Source: Candidatus Tectimicrobiota bacterium
GTDB taxonomy: Bacteria > Tectomicrobia > Entotheonellia > Entotheonellales > Entotheonellaceae
NCBI GenBank assembly: GCA_026005175.1
Contig: BPKO01000002.1
Coordinates: 342,501-406,500 of the forward strand
Length of the DNA stretch: 64,000 nucleotides
Direction of reading: 5' to 3'
Shown: in pieces, positions 9,501 through 18,805 of the stretch
Position numbering within the stretch: the first letter of the stretch is position 1
Layout of the letters: each line of letters starts with the position of its first letter
Notes under the pieces: model-generated
Told to the model about the DNA's origin: nothing
Seen by the model: only the letters and a program-made list of their open reading frames with translations
The model's database searches: none
Position numbers and translations under genes: made by a program

Positions 9501-11924
9501 GGCCAGAGCCAGGTCGAGCTGCAAGTGAAAGGCCGTGGCTGGAGCGGCACGCAGCGCCAGGCCGCGCTTTCTTTGCGACTGACGGCACCCGACTTTTCTC
9601 TCGTCCCGGGTCTGGCGTTGCAGCTGCAAGCCCGCGTGCAGGGAGAGACGGTTGTCCTTGACCGCCTAGACCTCGAGAGCTTCCCGGCCCGGCTGCAAGC
9701 GCACGGCACGCTGGAGGCCGGGCGCCAGGTGGACCTCGCCTACACCCTGACGCTGGGCGATCTGGCCGCCGTGCCCGCCCTGGTGGCGCTCGCTCCCCAG
9801 GCCACGGGCACCTTTAGCGGCACGCTGCGCGGCCGGCTCGACGCCCTGCAAGCGCAGGGCACGCTGCGCCTGGCGAAGTGGCAGCTGGCGGCGTTTTCCG
9901 GCGGCGCCATGCACGCCGAGGTGCAAGCCGCGGGGCTGCCGGCGGCGCCGCAGGTGCGCCTCGCGGCGCGCCTCGAGGCGGTTACCGGTCCGGCTCTGGC
10001 GTCGAGCGCCTTGCGGCTGCGGGCCGACTACGCGGCAGGGCAGGGAAAGGTGGCGGTTGCGGTGACCGGAGGGCCCTACGCCGACTCGCACCTTGCCGGG
10101 CAGGTGGCGCTGGGAGAAGGCGTGCGGCTCACCCTGGAGCGGCTGCGCCTGCGCTACGCCGAACAGGTGTGGGAGAACCCGCGTCCGGTGGTGGTGGCGC
10201 GCACCGCCCAGGGAGGGTGGCAGCTGCTTGCTTTTGACTTGCGCAGCGGCGAGCAGGCCCTGGCGGTGCAAGGCACGCTCGACCCGCGCGGACAGGTGCA
10301 GGCCCAGCTGCGCTTGCAGGGACTTCTCCTCCAGCCACTGCTGGCGCAGCTGGCGCCTGCGGTGCCAGGGCAGGGGCGGCTCGACCTTACGGCCACCGTG
10401 CAGGGCGCCCTGCCGCAGCCGCGGGTGCAGGCCCAGCTGCGGCTGGCGGCCCTGCGCTGGCAGCAGCACGGGCTGGGAGACGTTGCGGCGCAGCTTACCT
10501 TTGCCGACGGTACCCTGGCGACAGACGTGCACTGGCAAGCCGCACAGCAGGAGGTCTTGCGCGTGCAGGGCACCCTGGGTGCGGCGCCGCCGCATGCCCT
10601 GGCCTTGCACCTGCAGGCGACCGAGGTCGACTTGGCCGTCCTTTCTACGCTGAGCCCGCAGCTGCGCCAGAGCGCTGGCCGACTGACGCTTGATGTGCGC
10701 CTTACCGGCACCGCGTCGCAGCCACAGGCCTGGGGAACGCTGCGCCTCGAAGAGGGGGCGGTACAGCTGGCGGCCACTGGCGAAACGTACCGCCAGGTGC
10801 GGTTGCACGTGCGCTTTGCTGGCGAGCGCCTCACCTTGGAGGAACTACACGTCGGTTCGCGCCGCGGCCCGCTGCGGCTAAAGGGCGAGGCCGAGCTGGC
10901 CGGTCTTGGCCTGCGGCAGCTGGCGCTGCAGGTGCAGGCCGAGGAGTTTGCTGCCGTACGCACTCCGGAAGTAGAGGCGGTGGTGTCGGCAGCGGTACAG
11001 GCTTCCGGGACGCTCGACGCCTTGGAGGCCACCGGCACCCTTACCGTGTCGCGGGCGCGCTTGCGGTTGGGTGGCCGGCTCGGCGGAGGTCCGGCCGACG
11101 TCGAACCCTGGGAGCTGACGGTCGAAGGCGTCTATGGTCCCGGCCCCCAGGCCATCGCTGCCGGGGACGGTGCCCAGCCGCCACCGCCGCGGCGCCCCCT
11201 CTTGGCCGGCCTGCGGGCTGACCTCACCATCGACTTGCCGCGCAACGTCTGGGTGCAGGGCAGTGGCACGGCCATCGAGCTGCAAGGAAGGCTGCACGTG
11301 ACCAAAGAAAGAAAAGAGCCGTTTGTGCTAAGCGGGACAGTGCAGACGGTGCGGGGCTTTGCCACCTTTTACGGCAAGAAGTTCGTGGTGCAAGAGGGCG
11401 TGGTAACGTTTACCGGCTCTGGAGAGCTCAATCCCTTCCTTGACGTCACCGTGACGCACGCCGTCTCGGGGTATCTGGTGACTATTCACGTGGCGGGCCG
11501 GGCGCGGCAGCCGCAAATCGAGCTCAGCAGCACGCCAGAGCTCGAGCAAGCCGACATCGTGTCACTGCTGGTAATTGGCAAAACGACCGACCGCCTCACC
11601 GCGGCCGAGCAGCAGTCGCTGGCCGGGCGGGCCCAGCAGCTGCTGGGTGGCGTGGCTGCCAGCCAGCTGGAACAGCTCTTGGCGCGGCCGCTGGGGCTGG
11701 ACACTCTAGACATCGAAGCCGGCGCGCAGCTGGGAGAAGCCAGCATCAGCGTCGGGCGCTACCTCACCCAGGACCTCTTTGTCTCCTTTGGCCACCAGTT
11801 TGGCGAAGAGGCGGCCAATACGGTGAACCTCGAGTACAACCTCGGCCGCCGCCTCAAGCTGCGCGGCAGCAGCACCAGCGGCGGCGAAACCGCCGTCGAC
11901 TTGCTGTGGCAGCTCGATTACTGA
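6538..11924 (+). CDS. tamB: TamB-like AsmA-superfamily protein (two frameshifts)
   Basis: 1794 residues after correcting two single-base insertions, one in GGGGG at 8149-8153 and one near 8544-8556; 5387 bases minus two is a multiple of three, which supports this. An N-terminal signal anchor (WRWAVVMLSLLGPLALGGAA) is followed by an immense repetitive region rich in Leu, Gln and Ala with alternating beta-strand pattern, as in the hydrophobic groove that spans the periplasm. The conserved C-terminal TamB domain (old DUF490) is clear from about residue 1590: VRGFATFYGKKFVVQEG, GELNPFLDVTV, TPELEQADIVSLLVIGKTTD, and a final LLWQLDY. ATG 6538 has GAGGAGG upstream. It is longer than E. coli TamB (about 1260 residues), suiting a role as inner-to-outer membrane bridge. 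Confidence 0.9.
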
Positions 11925-11975
11925 GGGGCACCCGGCCGCGCCCTCCTGGAGAGGGCCTGCGGCCGGGGCGGGCTC

Positions 11976-13118
11976 TCACGACAGCGGAAAGCCGTAGAGC
12001 TTGGCGGCATTTTCGCAGACGATTTTGCGCCGCGTCGCCGCGGGCAAGTGGCCAAGCTGGCGCGCGATGAACTGCCGCGACTCCGGCCACAGGCCGTCGG
12101 GGTGCGGAAAGTCCGAGCCCCACATGATGCGATCCTCGCCCAGCAGGTCAAGGAGGCGGATGCCGGTGGCATCCTGCTGAAACGTGGCGTACATCTGCCG
12201 GTGCCAGTAGGCGCTGGGCTTCATGGTGAGCTCCAGGGCCTGGAATTGGTCTTCCCACTCGTAGTCCATGCGTTCGAGCACGTAGGGGATCCAGCCGATG
12301 CCGCTTTCGGCCAGCACCACCTGCAGCCGCGGGTGCCGCTCGAGCACGCCGCCGAAAATCACCGCCGCCAGGTGGCGGGCCATGGCCATCTGGAACTCCG
12401 TCAGGCGCGTGGCCTGCGCGGCCAGGCGCACGGTGGGGCTTACGTCCTCGGGCAGTTCGGTGCCCACTCCCAGAGTGTGGAAAGAGATGGGCACGTGGCA
12501 TTCTTCGACCGCCTCCCACAAGGGTTCCCAGTAAGGGTGCCAGAGGGGGTAGCGGGCGGTAGAGACGTTGAACTCCACGCCGCGCATGCCCAGCGCCACG
12601 GCACGCCGCACCTCGGCAGCGGCCTGCGCCACGTCGTGGTTAGGGATGCAGCCCAGGCCGGCAAAGCGCTCGGGGTGGGTGCGCCACAGGCTGGCGGCAT
12701 ACTCGTTGTAAATGCGGTAGACCACCGCGGTGGCTTCGTCGTCGTGCATGCGGTTGGAAATGCCCAGGATGCCGTACACGACCTCGGCCTGGATGCCGTC
12801 GGTTTCCTGGTCCTGCAAGCGCCGCTCGGGGTCGGCCAGGCGCAGGATGCCCCGTTTGCCGTCGTCGTAGAGGCCGTAGGCGGCCATGACGTCGGCGCGG
12901 TGGATGGTGCCGGGGATGTATTCGCGGCCAAAGGTGCCCACCCCGCCCACATAAGCGATATGCTCGCCCTTGCCGTTGACCCAAGCCTTGCCTTTGGGCG
13001 TGTCCACCACGTGCGGCATGCGTGCCTTCCACTCCGGCGGGGCGTGATCGACAAAGAGGGTGGCCGGAAGCCAGCCGATGTCGAGGTGGCAGTCGGCGGA
13101 AATGACCTCATAGTGCAT
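11976..13118 (-). CDS. Amidohydrolase-2 family metal-dependent hydrolase
   Basis: 380 residues; a TIM-barrel hydrolase of the ACMSD/gamma-resorcylate decarboxylase type. The metal-binding strand 1 motif is altered to SADCHLD, where most relatives have DxHxH or DSHxxE. ISFHTLG carries the strand-5-type His, and HPRLQVVLAESGIGW and RIMWGSDFPHPDG, with the essential Asp, close the barrel. ATG 13118 follows GGAGAGGCG. It starts 25 bases after the end of hmgA on the same strand, which suggests a shared transcript and a role on an aromatic or ring-cleavage product. These enzymes either hydrolyse or non-oxidatively decarboxylate; substrate cannot be read from sequence. A relative lies at 45517-46641. 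Confidence 0.8.
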   Translation of the reverse strand: MHYEVISADCHLDIGWLPATLFVDHAPPEWKARMPHVVDTPKGKAWVNGKGEHIAYVGGVGTFGREYIPGTIHRADVMAAYGLYDDGKRGILRLADPERRLQDQETDGIQAEVVYGILGISNRMHDDEATAVVYRIYNEYAASLWRTHPERFAGLGCIPNHDVAQAAAEVRRAVALGMRGVEFNVSTARYPLWHPYWEPLWEAVEECHVPISFHTLGVGTELPEDVSPTVRLAAQATRLTEFQMAMARHLAAVIFGGVLERHPRLQVVLAESGIGWIPYVLERMDYEWEDQFQALELTMKPSAYWHRQMYATFQQDATGIRLLDLLGEDRIMWGSDFPHPDGLWPESRQFIARQLGHLPAATRRKIVCENAAKLYGFPLS

Positions 13119-13143
13119 CTTCGCCTCTCCTCCGCGGTGCGGC

Positions 13144-14415
13144 TCAAGAGAGCCAGCTGTTTGGGTAGTCCTTGTCTTCCAGGGTTTCGGCCCAGGGGGT
13201 GGTCGACAGCGGGGCACTGGTTTCCACCATGACGAAGTAGCCCTCAAAGAGGAAGGCGCCTTCGCGCTGGCGGCGCTCCAGGGCCCGCTTTAAGGCGCGC
13301 GGGTGTGGCCCGTGCGAAAAGCCACGGGCATGAAAAGTGAGGGTGCCGGCTGCCGAGGTATCTTTGGAGAAAAACACCCCTTCGGAGTAAAACACCACCT
13401 CATCGCGCTCGTGGTTCATGTGGTCGAAGGGCACCGGCAGGGCGTACTCCGCCGTTTCCACTGGCCGCGGCACGAAAGAGCAGACTTCGAAGCCGTTGCC
13501 CAGGAAGGTGCAGTAAGCCGAAGGCGGGATGTGGGCCCGCCAGCTGGTGATGGGCTTGACGTCGCGGATGTTGAGGCGGAAGGGGGCAAGATCGCCGTCC
13601 CAGCCAATGACGTCGCAGGGGTGGTGGTCGTAGTGGTAGGCGGTAAAGGTGCCGCCCTGCTTCACCACCACCTGGAAGTCGCCGCGGCTCAGGGAGTAGC
13701 GCAGCGTTGGCACCTCGATGTTGCGGTGGTAGTAAATGGCGGCATCGCCGGTGATGCCGGTATCGGGCTTCTGGAACTTCTCGCCGTAGTTTTCCAGGTG
13801 GAAAAGGAAGAGGTGCGGGCTATCGGGGACGATGCGGTATAGGGTCCCGCGGGGCACCCAGACGTAGTAGCCCTTTTCCAGGCCAAGGGGGCCGAACTCG
13901 GTCTCCAGCACCCCCTCGCCTTCGTGCACGAAGAAAAGGTCGTCGCCGTCGGCGTTGCGGAAAAAGTAAGGCATTTCCCGGGTGCAGGTGCTGATACCGA
14001 GGGCCACGTCGGCGTTGTAGAGCAGGGTACGCAGGTTCTGGATGGCGTGTCCCTGCTCGATGGGCGCGGCACGGTAGCGGCGCGGCTGGCAGCCCACAAA
14101 GCGCGGCGGGGCGTAGCGGCCGGTGACCCACAGCGGCGCCACCTCTTCGGCGGCCAGGCGCTGGATGCCGTCGCGCCGCCAGCTGGGGCCAGGGTGGGCG
14201 CGGTAGAGGTAAGCGGTGGCGTGATCGCGGGTGGGAACAAACCCGGCGCGCGTGTACTCCTGCTCGCGCACCTGCTCGGGGTCCACCCCGGGCGGCAGGC
14301 TGGCCGGGTCGGGCATCACGTGCGGCGACGGGGTACGCAGGCCATTGAGCTGGTTGTGGTAGCACCATCCTGTCTGGTAGGTAATGTCGCGAACGCTGGC
14401 TGCCTGGCGTTCCAT
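13144..14415 (-). CDS. hmgA: Homogentisate 1,2-dioxygenase family protein
   Basis: 423 residues, two cupin-like halves. Features recalled from the family are YHRNIEVPTLRYS, FVPRPVETAEYALPVP, NHERDEVVFYSEG and the late GFSHGPHP, which supplies an iron-ligand His. The enzyme opens the ring of homogentisate with O2 to give maleylacetoacetate in tyrosine and phenylacetate breakdown. Members of this subfamily differ from the human enzyme, so another hydroquinone-type substrate is possible. ATG 14415 has AGGGAGGAG upstream; an own promoter is likely (-10 at 14461-14466). No maleylacetoacetate isomerase or fumarylacetoacetase follows; instead an amidohydrolase gene does. Confidence 0.75.
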   Translation of the reverse strand: MERQAASVRDITYQTGWCYHNQLNGLRTPSPHVMPDPASLPPGVDPEQVREQEYTRAGFVPTRDHATAYLYRAHPGPSWRRDGIQRLAAEEVAPLWVTGRYAPPRFVGCQPRRYRAAPIEQGHAIQNLRTLLYNADVALGISTCTREMPYFFRNADGDDLFFVHEGEGVLETEFGPLGLEKGYYVWVPRGTLYRIVPDSPHLFLFHLENYGEKFQKPDTGITGDAAIYYHRNIEVPTLRYSLSRGDFQVVVKQGGTFTAYHYDHHPCDVIGWDGDLAPFRLNIRDVKPITSWRAHIPPSAYCTFLGNGFEVCSFVPRPVETAEYALPVPFDHMNHERDEVVFYSEGVFFSKDTSAAGTLTFHARGFSHGPHPRALKRALERRQREGAFLFEGYFVMVETSAPLSTTPWAETLEDKDYPNSWLS

Positions 14416-14460
14416 CGGCGTGCTCCTCCCTGGAACGGATCCTGTGGCACGGCAGCCCCC

Positions 14461-14466
14461 ATTGTA
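14461..14466 (-). promoter_or_regulatory. -10 box for hmgA
   Basis: On the minus strand TACAAT lies in the 86-base gap between folC and hmgA, preceded by GGTA. A weak TTCCGC is 17 bases upstream. This would let hmgA and the amidohydrolase be expressed apart from the folP-folC operon. Confidence 0.45.
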
Positions 14467-14501
14467 TACCAAAGTCGCCTCTGGCGGAACCACGGATCGC
14501 C

Positions 14502-15851
14502 TCAGGGCCACTCCAGGGGCAGGCCCTGCAGGCGGGTTTTGAGCTCGCCGATGAGCAGCAGGGAGCCGGTGACGCAGACCAGATCGCCGGGGCCGGCCGC
14601 GGCGCGCGCCAGCGCCAGGGCGCTCAAGGGGTCAGGGGCAAGGCGCACCGGCCGCCCCTGCGCCTGCACTGCCGCCGCCAGGCGCTGGAGGTCACAGGCG
14701 CGCGGGCTGTGAAAGCGGGTGGCAATGACCTGCTGGGCCAGCGGCGCCAGCACCGCCACGATGCCCTCCACGTTCTTGTCCGCCGCCATGCCCAGCACCA
14801 GGTGCACGGGAGCGCCGGGGAAGAGCTCTTCCAGAGCCTGGCGCAGGCACTGCGCCGATTCCACCGTGTGCGCGGCGTCCAGCACCACCCAGGGGGAAGT
14901 CTCGAGCACCTCCAGGCGCCCCTCCCAGCGCACCCCGGCCAGGCCGGCGCGCAGGGCGGCTTCGGGCAAGGTCCAGCCTTGCGCGCGGAGTTCTTCGACC
15001 ACGGCCAGGGCCACCGCAGCGTTGGTTGCCTGGTGGCGGCCCAGCAGGGGCACGTGCACGTCGTCGAGCTGCAGCGTGCGGCCGCAAAAGTGCAGGCGGC
15101 TGCCCTGGCGGGTGGCTTCGACCACTTGCCAGTGGAAGTCGCGTCCGGCCAGCTGTAGGGTAGCGGCTTGCTGCCGGCAGGTCTCGGCAAACACCTGGCA
15201 CACTTCCGGGGCCTGCGGGGCGCTGACCACGCGGCTGCCGTGCTTGATGATGCCGGCCTTTTCGCGAGCAATGGCGGGAAGCGTGGTGCCCAGGATATGG
15301 GTGTGCTCCAAGCCGATGGGGGTCAGCACCGCCACCTGCGGGGTGAGCACGTTGGTGGCATCGAGGCGGCCGCCAAGACCCACTTCCACCACTGCGATGT
15401 CCACGTGCTGCCGGGCAAAGTAAAGAAAGCTGAGCGCCGTGGTGAGCTCGAAAAAAGTGCGAAAGCGCTGGGCCGGGGGCTGGCCGCGGCGCTCGAGGGC
15501 GGCCTGCAGCTCGGCCACCAAGGCGGCGAAATCCTCCGGGCTGATGAGGTGGCGATCGATCTGGGTGCGCTCGCGGATGGTCACCAGGTGCGGCTTGGTA
15601 AATAGCCCGGTACGCAGGCCGGCCTGCGAGAGCATGGCCGCCACCATGGCCGCCGTCGACCCTTTGCCTTTGGAGCCGGCAATAAGCACGCTGGGGAAGG
15701 CCCGGTGCGGGGCGCCCAGGCCGTCGAGGAAGGCAGCAAAGGCGGTGAGGTCAAAGTGCTCGGGGTCGTACGGCACGTGCCGCTGCCGCTCGTAGTTAAC
15801 GAACTGCGCCAGGTAGGCCAGGGCCTCCTCGTAAGTCAGCGTCAGCGTCAT
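14502..15851 (-). CDS. folC: Folylpolyglutamate/dihydrofolate synthase
   Basis: 449 residues. The P-loop region IAGSKGKGSTAAMVAAML, the FTKPHLVTIRERTQID segment that binds folate, the carbamylated-Lys region EVGLGGRLDATNVL and the HTHILG motif are all in the order expected of Mur-ligase-fold FolC. It adds L-glutamate to dihydropteroate and then to reduced folates in the cytoplasm. Its ATG overlaps the stop of lysK by 4 bases, indicating coupled translation. With folP at the head of the same run, two steps of folate synthesis are in one operon. Confidence 0.92.
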   Translation of the reverse strand: MTLTLTYEEALAYLAQFVNYERQRHVPYDPEHFDLTAFAAFLDGLGAPHRAFPSVLIAGSKGKGSTAAMVAAMLSQAGLRTGLFTKPHLVTIRERTQIDRHLISPEDFAALVAELQAALERRGQPPAQRFRTFFELTTALSFLYFARQHVDIAVVEVGLGGRLDATNVLTPQVAVLTPIGLEHTHILGTTLPAIAREKAGIIKHGSRVVSAPQAPEVCQVFAETCRQQAATLQLAGRDFHWQVVEATRQGSRLHFCGRTLQLDDVHVPLLGRHQATNAAVALAVVEELRAQGWTLPEAALRAGLAGVRWEGRLEVLETSPWVVLDAAHTVESAQCLRQALEELFPGAPVHLVLGMAADKNVEGIVAVLAPLAQQVIATRFHSPRACDLQRLAAAVQAQGRPVRLAPDPLSALALARAAAGPGDLVCVTGSLLLIGELKTRLQGLPLEWP

Positions 15852-17386
15852 GCCGCTTCCCCTTGCCCCTGTGCCGCCTCCTGCAGGCGCCGGCGTACGA
15901 AGTCAAAGTCGAGCGAGCTCAGAAACCAGCCGGCGCGCGGCCCCTGGGGCTGGCCGAGAAAGGCAAGGTAAATGGCGGCAAAGAGCTCCTTGGCCGGCAG
16001 CCCGCACGCCTGAGCCAGCGTGTACACCAGGGCGTGGATGGCGTCGCCGTCCATCTCCGGCTGCAGGCGCTGCGCCAGTTCGCCCAGCGCCTGCCGCTGG
16101 GAGGGGCTGAGCTGCGCCACCGCCGGCGGCAGCGTGTCTTGAAGCTCTACGCGCAGCTGCGGCGGGCAGAAGTGCGCAAGCCAGTGGCGGGCGTAGGCGA
16201 TGCGGCTCTCGAGCACCTGGCGCGGGGGGACGGGCAGGCGCTGACGCTTCAGAATGGCGGTAATTTTGTCGGCGTCGCCGCCGGTGAGCTGCACCAGGGT
16301 GACGAGGTGCTTGAACGGAAAGCCTAGCGGCGGCGTGCCGTCGAGGCGGGCCAGCTCGGCGGCGCGGGCGTTGCGCTGACTGCCTTGCAGGTTATCGTAC
16401 TCGTCCACCAGGTTGAGCAGGGGCAGGCCGGGGTCGAAGACGAGGTGGCGCATAGGGCGGACGCGGAAAATCATGTAGCGCACCACCTCCGGCGGCACCG
16501 TTTGCGTCAGGTTGAAGATGCTGATCAGGTTGCCCTTGCTCGAGGACATGTCGCCTTGGCCGGCCAGGGCGATCCACTCGTAGGGAATGGGGTAGGGAGG
16601 CTCGCCGCCAAAGACTTCGCGCACGATGCGCTGGCCGGTATCGTAAGACCCGCCACGCGAGGCGTGGTCCTTGCCAAAGGGTTCGATGGTCACCCCCAGC
16701 GCCTGCCAGCGCGCTGGCCAGTCGACGCGCCAGGTGAGCTTGCCCGCCTGCGACACCGGCGCCGTGTCGCGGTGACCGCAGCGGCAAGCGTAGGAGACCG
16801 TCTTGGCCGCCACGTCGAAGCCGGTCACCCGCGTCGTGGTGAGGCGGCCGCAGGCGGCGCACAGGGGGGTAAAGGGCGACCAGTCTTCGGCCACTTCCCG
16901 CCCCGTCTCCTCGTGCAGGATGCGCTTGATGGTCTGGGTGTGCTGCAAGGCGGTGAGGATCTGGGCGTCGAGCTTTCCCTGCCGGTAGAGGGCATCGGCC
17001 CGCAGCACCTCCAGGGTGATACCCAGCTTCTGCACCGCCTGCAGGAAAGGCTCGAGGTAGTGCTCGGCGTAGCTGGGATGCCCGTCGCAGGGGCAGGGAA
17101 TATCGCAGAGCGGCTTGCCCACCGCCTCGCGGTAACGCGCCGGGTCAAGAAAGGGGTAAACGTGCCGCAGGGGGTCCATGCTGTCGGCGACGTAGTGGAA
17201 GCGACAGGAGACGCCGCGCTCCTTGAGGGCACGGTAGACGGCTTCGGCGGTGAGCACTTCGCGCAGGTGGCCGACGTGGAACTCGCCCGAGGGGGTAATG
17301 CCGGTGCTGATGACGTGGTGCGCCTGACGCTGCAGCACCGCGTCGGCGATCTCGTCGGCCCAGTGGCGGGCAGCGGCAGAAGTCAT
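15848..17386 (-). CDS. lysK: Class I lysyl-tRNA synthetase
   Basis: 512 residues. This is the class I enzyme, common in archaea and patchy in bacteria, not the usual class II LysS. The HIGH-type motif appears as SGEFHVGHLREVL and the KMSKS-type loop as DMSSSKGN. A Zn-binding-like segment (CAACGRLTT, then CRCGHRD) lies between. The C-terminal region is helical, as expected for the anticodon-binding part. ATG 17386 lies 27 bases after murD; the last bases overlap folC. No class II LysS is seen in the window. Lineage-specific use of class I LysRS is a useful phylogenetic marker. Confidence 0.92.
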   Translation of the reverse strand: MTSAAARHWADEIADAVLQRQAHHVISTGITPSGEFHVGHLREVLTAEAVYRALKERGVSCRFHYVADSMDPLRHVYPFLDPARYREAVGKPLCDIPCPCDGHPSYAEHYLEPFLQAVQKLGITLEVLRADALYRQGKLDAQILTALQHTQTIKRILHEETGREVAEDWSPFTPLCAACGRLTTTRVTGFDVAAKTVSYACRCGHRDTAPVSQAGKLTWRVDWPARWQALGVTIEPFGKDHASRGGSYDTGQRIVREVFGGEPPYPIPYEWIALAGQGDMSSSKGNLISIFNLTQTVPPEVVRYMIFRVRPMRHLVFDPGLPLLNLVDEYDNLQGSQRNARAAELARLDGTPPLGFPFKHLVTLVQLTGGDADKITAILKRQRLPVPPRQVLESRIAYARHWLAHFCPPQLRVELQDTLPPAVAQLSPSQRQALGELAQRLQPEMDGDAIHALVYTLAQACGLPAKELFAAIYLAFLGQPQGPRAGWFLSSLDFDFVRRRLQEAAQGQGEAA

Positions 17387-17413
17387 GGTACGGTCCTTTC
17401 GGGTTGCCAGAGC

Positions 17414-18805
17414 TCAGGGCAGGCGCGCCACCAGGCGGCGAAAGTGGTCGCCGCGGGCTTCGTAGTTTGGAAACTGGTCGTAGCTGGCGCACGCCGGTGA
17501 CAGCAGCACCACGTCCCCTGGCTGCGCCAGGGCAGCGGCTGCCGCCAGAGCCGCCTCGAGATGGGGCAGCTGCTGCACCAGCGGGGCCGGCCGCTCCGGT
17601 GCCTGCGCGGCCGCCTGCGCCACCGCGCGGGCCAGCTTGTCCGCCGTGGCGCCATAGAGCAGGGCCGCTTTGGCACGCGCGTGAATCGCCTGCCCGAGCT
17701 CGGCAAAAGAAACCCCCTTGTCGTAGCCACCGGCCAGCAAAATAACCGGCTGCGCAAACGCCTCCAGGGCGCGCTGGGTGGCCAGCGGCGTGGTGGCTTT
17801 CGAGTCATTATAGTACGTCACGCCGCGGCGCGTTGCCACCCACTCCAGGCGGTGCGGCAGCCCCTGGAAGTCCTGCATGCCGCGGGCGAGGGTGGCCGGG
17901 GGGACCCCCAGGACCACCGCCGCGGCGGCGGCCGCCGCGGCGTTGCTGGCGTTGTGCAGGCCGGGCAGGCGCAGGTCGTGGCGGCGGCAAAGCACCGTGC
18001 AGCGGCCCTGGCGGGCGCTAAAAAACGTTTCCTCGGCGAAAAACACCCCCTCGCTGAGCCGCTCCTGCACGGAGTAAAACAAGCAGTGGCCGCGCGTGGC
18101 CATGGTGCGCACCGTCGGGTCGTCCCAGTTGAGCACCGCCGTGTCTTCGGGGCGCTGGTAGGCGAGGATCCCTTCTTTGGCGCGGCGGTAGGCCTCGAAG
18201 GTGCCGTGGCGGTCGAGGTGGTTGGGCACCACGTTGAGCACCAGCGCCAACGGCGGGCTGTAGCGCTGCCAGGCCAGCTGCTCGAGCTGGAAGCTGGAGA
18301 GCTCGAGCACGACAAAGGTCTCGGGGGTGATGGCTGCCAGCTTTCCCAGCAGGGAGCCACCCAGGTTGCCCCCCACCAGGGTGTCGGGACGGTGGCGGCG
18401 CAGGATGGCACCCAGCAGCGCCGTGGTGGTGCTCTTGCCCACGCTGCCGGTGATACCAATGACGCGGCCGCGGCACAGGCGCACAAAGAGGTTGATCTCG
18501 CTGTCAAGCGGCACGCCATGGGCGCGCGCCAGCTGCAGGTAGGGCGAGTCGAGGGGCACGGCAGGATTGACGAAGACGACGTCGGTGTCGATAAAGTCGC
18601 GCTCGCGGTGCTCCCCGAGGACGAAGCGGATGGGCAGGCCGCGCAAGGCCTCAAGCGACGCCGCCAGCGCCTCGGGGCCTTTGAGGTCGGTAACCGTTAC
18701 CTGCGCACCCTGGCTGGCCAGGTAGCGGGCCAGCCCCACGCCGCCCCCGAAGGCGCCCAGCCCCATCACAGTGACGCGCTTGTGCTGCCAGTTCGTGGTG
18801 CTCAT
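17414..18805 (-). CDS. murD: UDP-N-acetylmuramoylalanine--D-glutamate ligase
   Basis: 463 residues with the MurD three-domain plan: N-terminal Rossmann-type domain (VTVMGLGAFGGGVGLARYL), central ATPase with GSVGKSTTTALLG and LELSSFQLEQL, and C-terminal domain with NDSKATTPLA and LLAGGYDKG. It adds D-Glu to UDP-MurNAc-L-Ala in the cytoplasm during peptidoglycan precursor synthesis. The ATG at 18805 overlaps the folP stop by 4 bases. Being placed among folate genes instead of in a dcw cluster is unusual; MurD and FolC share the Mur-ligase fold, which may explain the clustering historically but not functionally. Confidence 0.92.
   Translation of the reverse strand: MSTTNWQHKRVTVMGLGAFGGGVGLARYLASQGAQVTVTDLKGPEALAASLEALRGLPIRFVLGEHRERDFIDTDVVFVNPAVPLDSPYLQLARAHGVPLDSEINLFVRLCRGRVIGITGSVGKSTTTALLGAILRRHRPDTLVGGNLGGSLLGKLAAITPETFVVLELSSFQLEQLAWQRYSPPLALVLNVVPNHLDRHGTFEAYRRAKEGILAYQRPEDTAVLNWDDPTVRTMATRGHCLFYSVQERLSEGVFFAEETFFSARQGRCTVLCRRHDLRLPGLHNASNAAAAAAAAVVLGVPPATLARGMQDFQGLPHRLEWVATRRGVTYYNDSKATTPLATQRALEAFAQPVILLAGGYDKGVSFAELGQAIHARAKAALLYGATADKLARAVAQAAAQAPERPAPLVQQLPHLEAALAAAAALAQPGDVVLLSPACASYDQFPNYEARGDHFRRLVARLP

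Noticed and set aside
12048-13232. A 394-residue open frame on the plus strand opposite the amidohydrolase
   Set aside because: Antisense of a well-conserved family protein; no motifs and no ribosome site.
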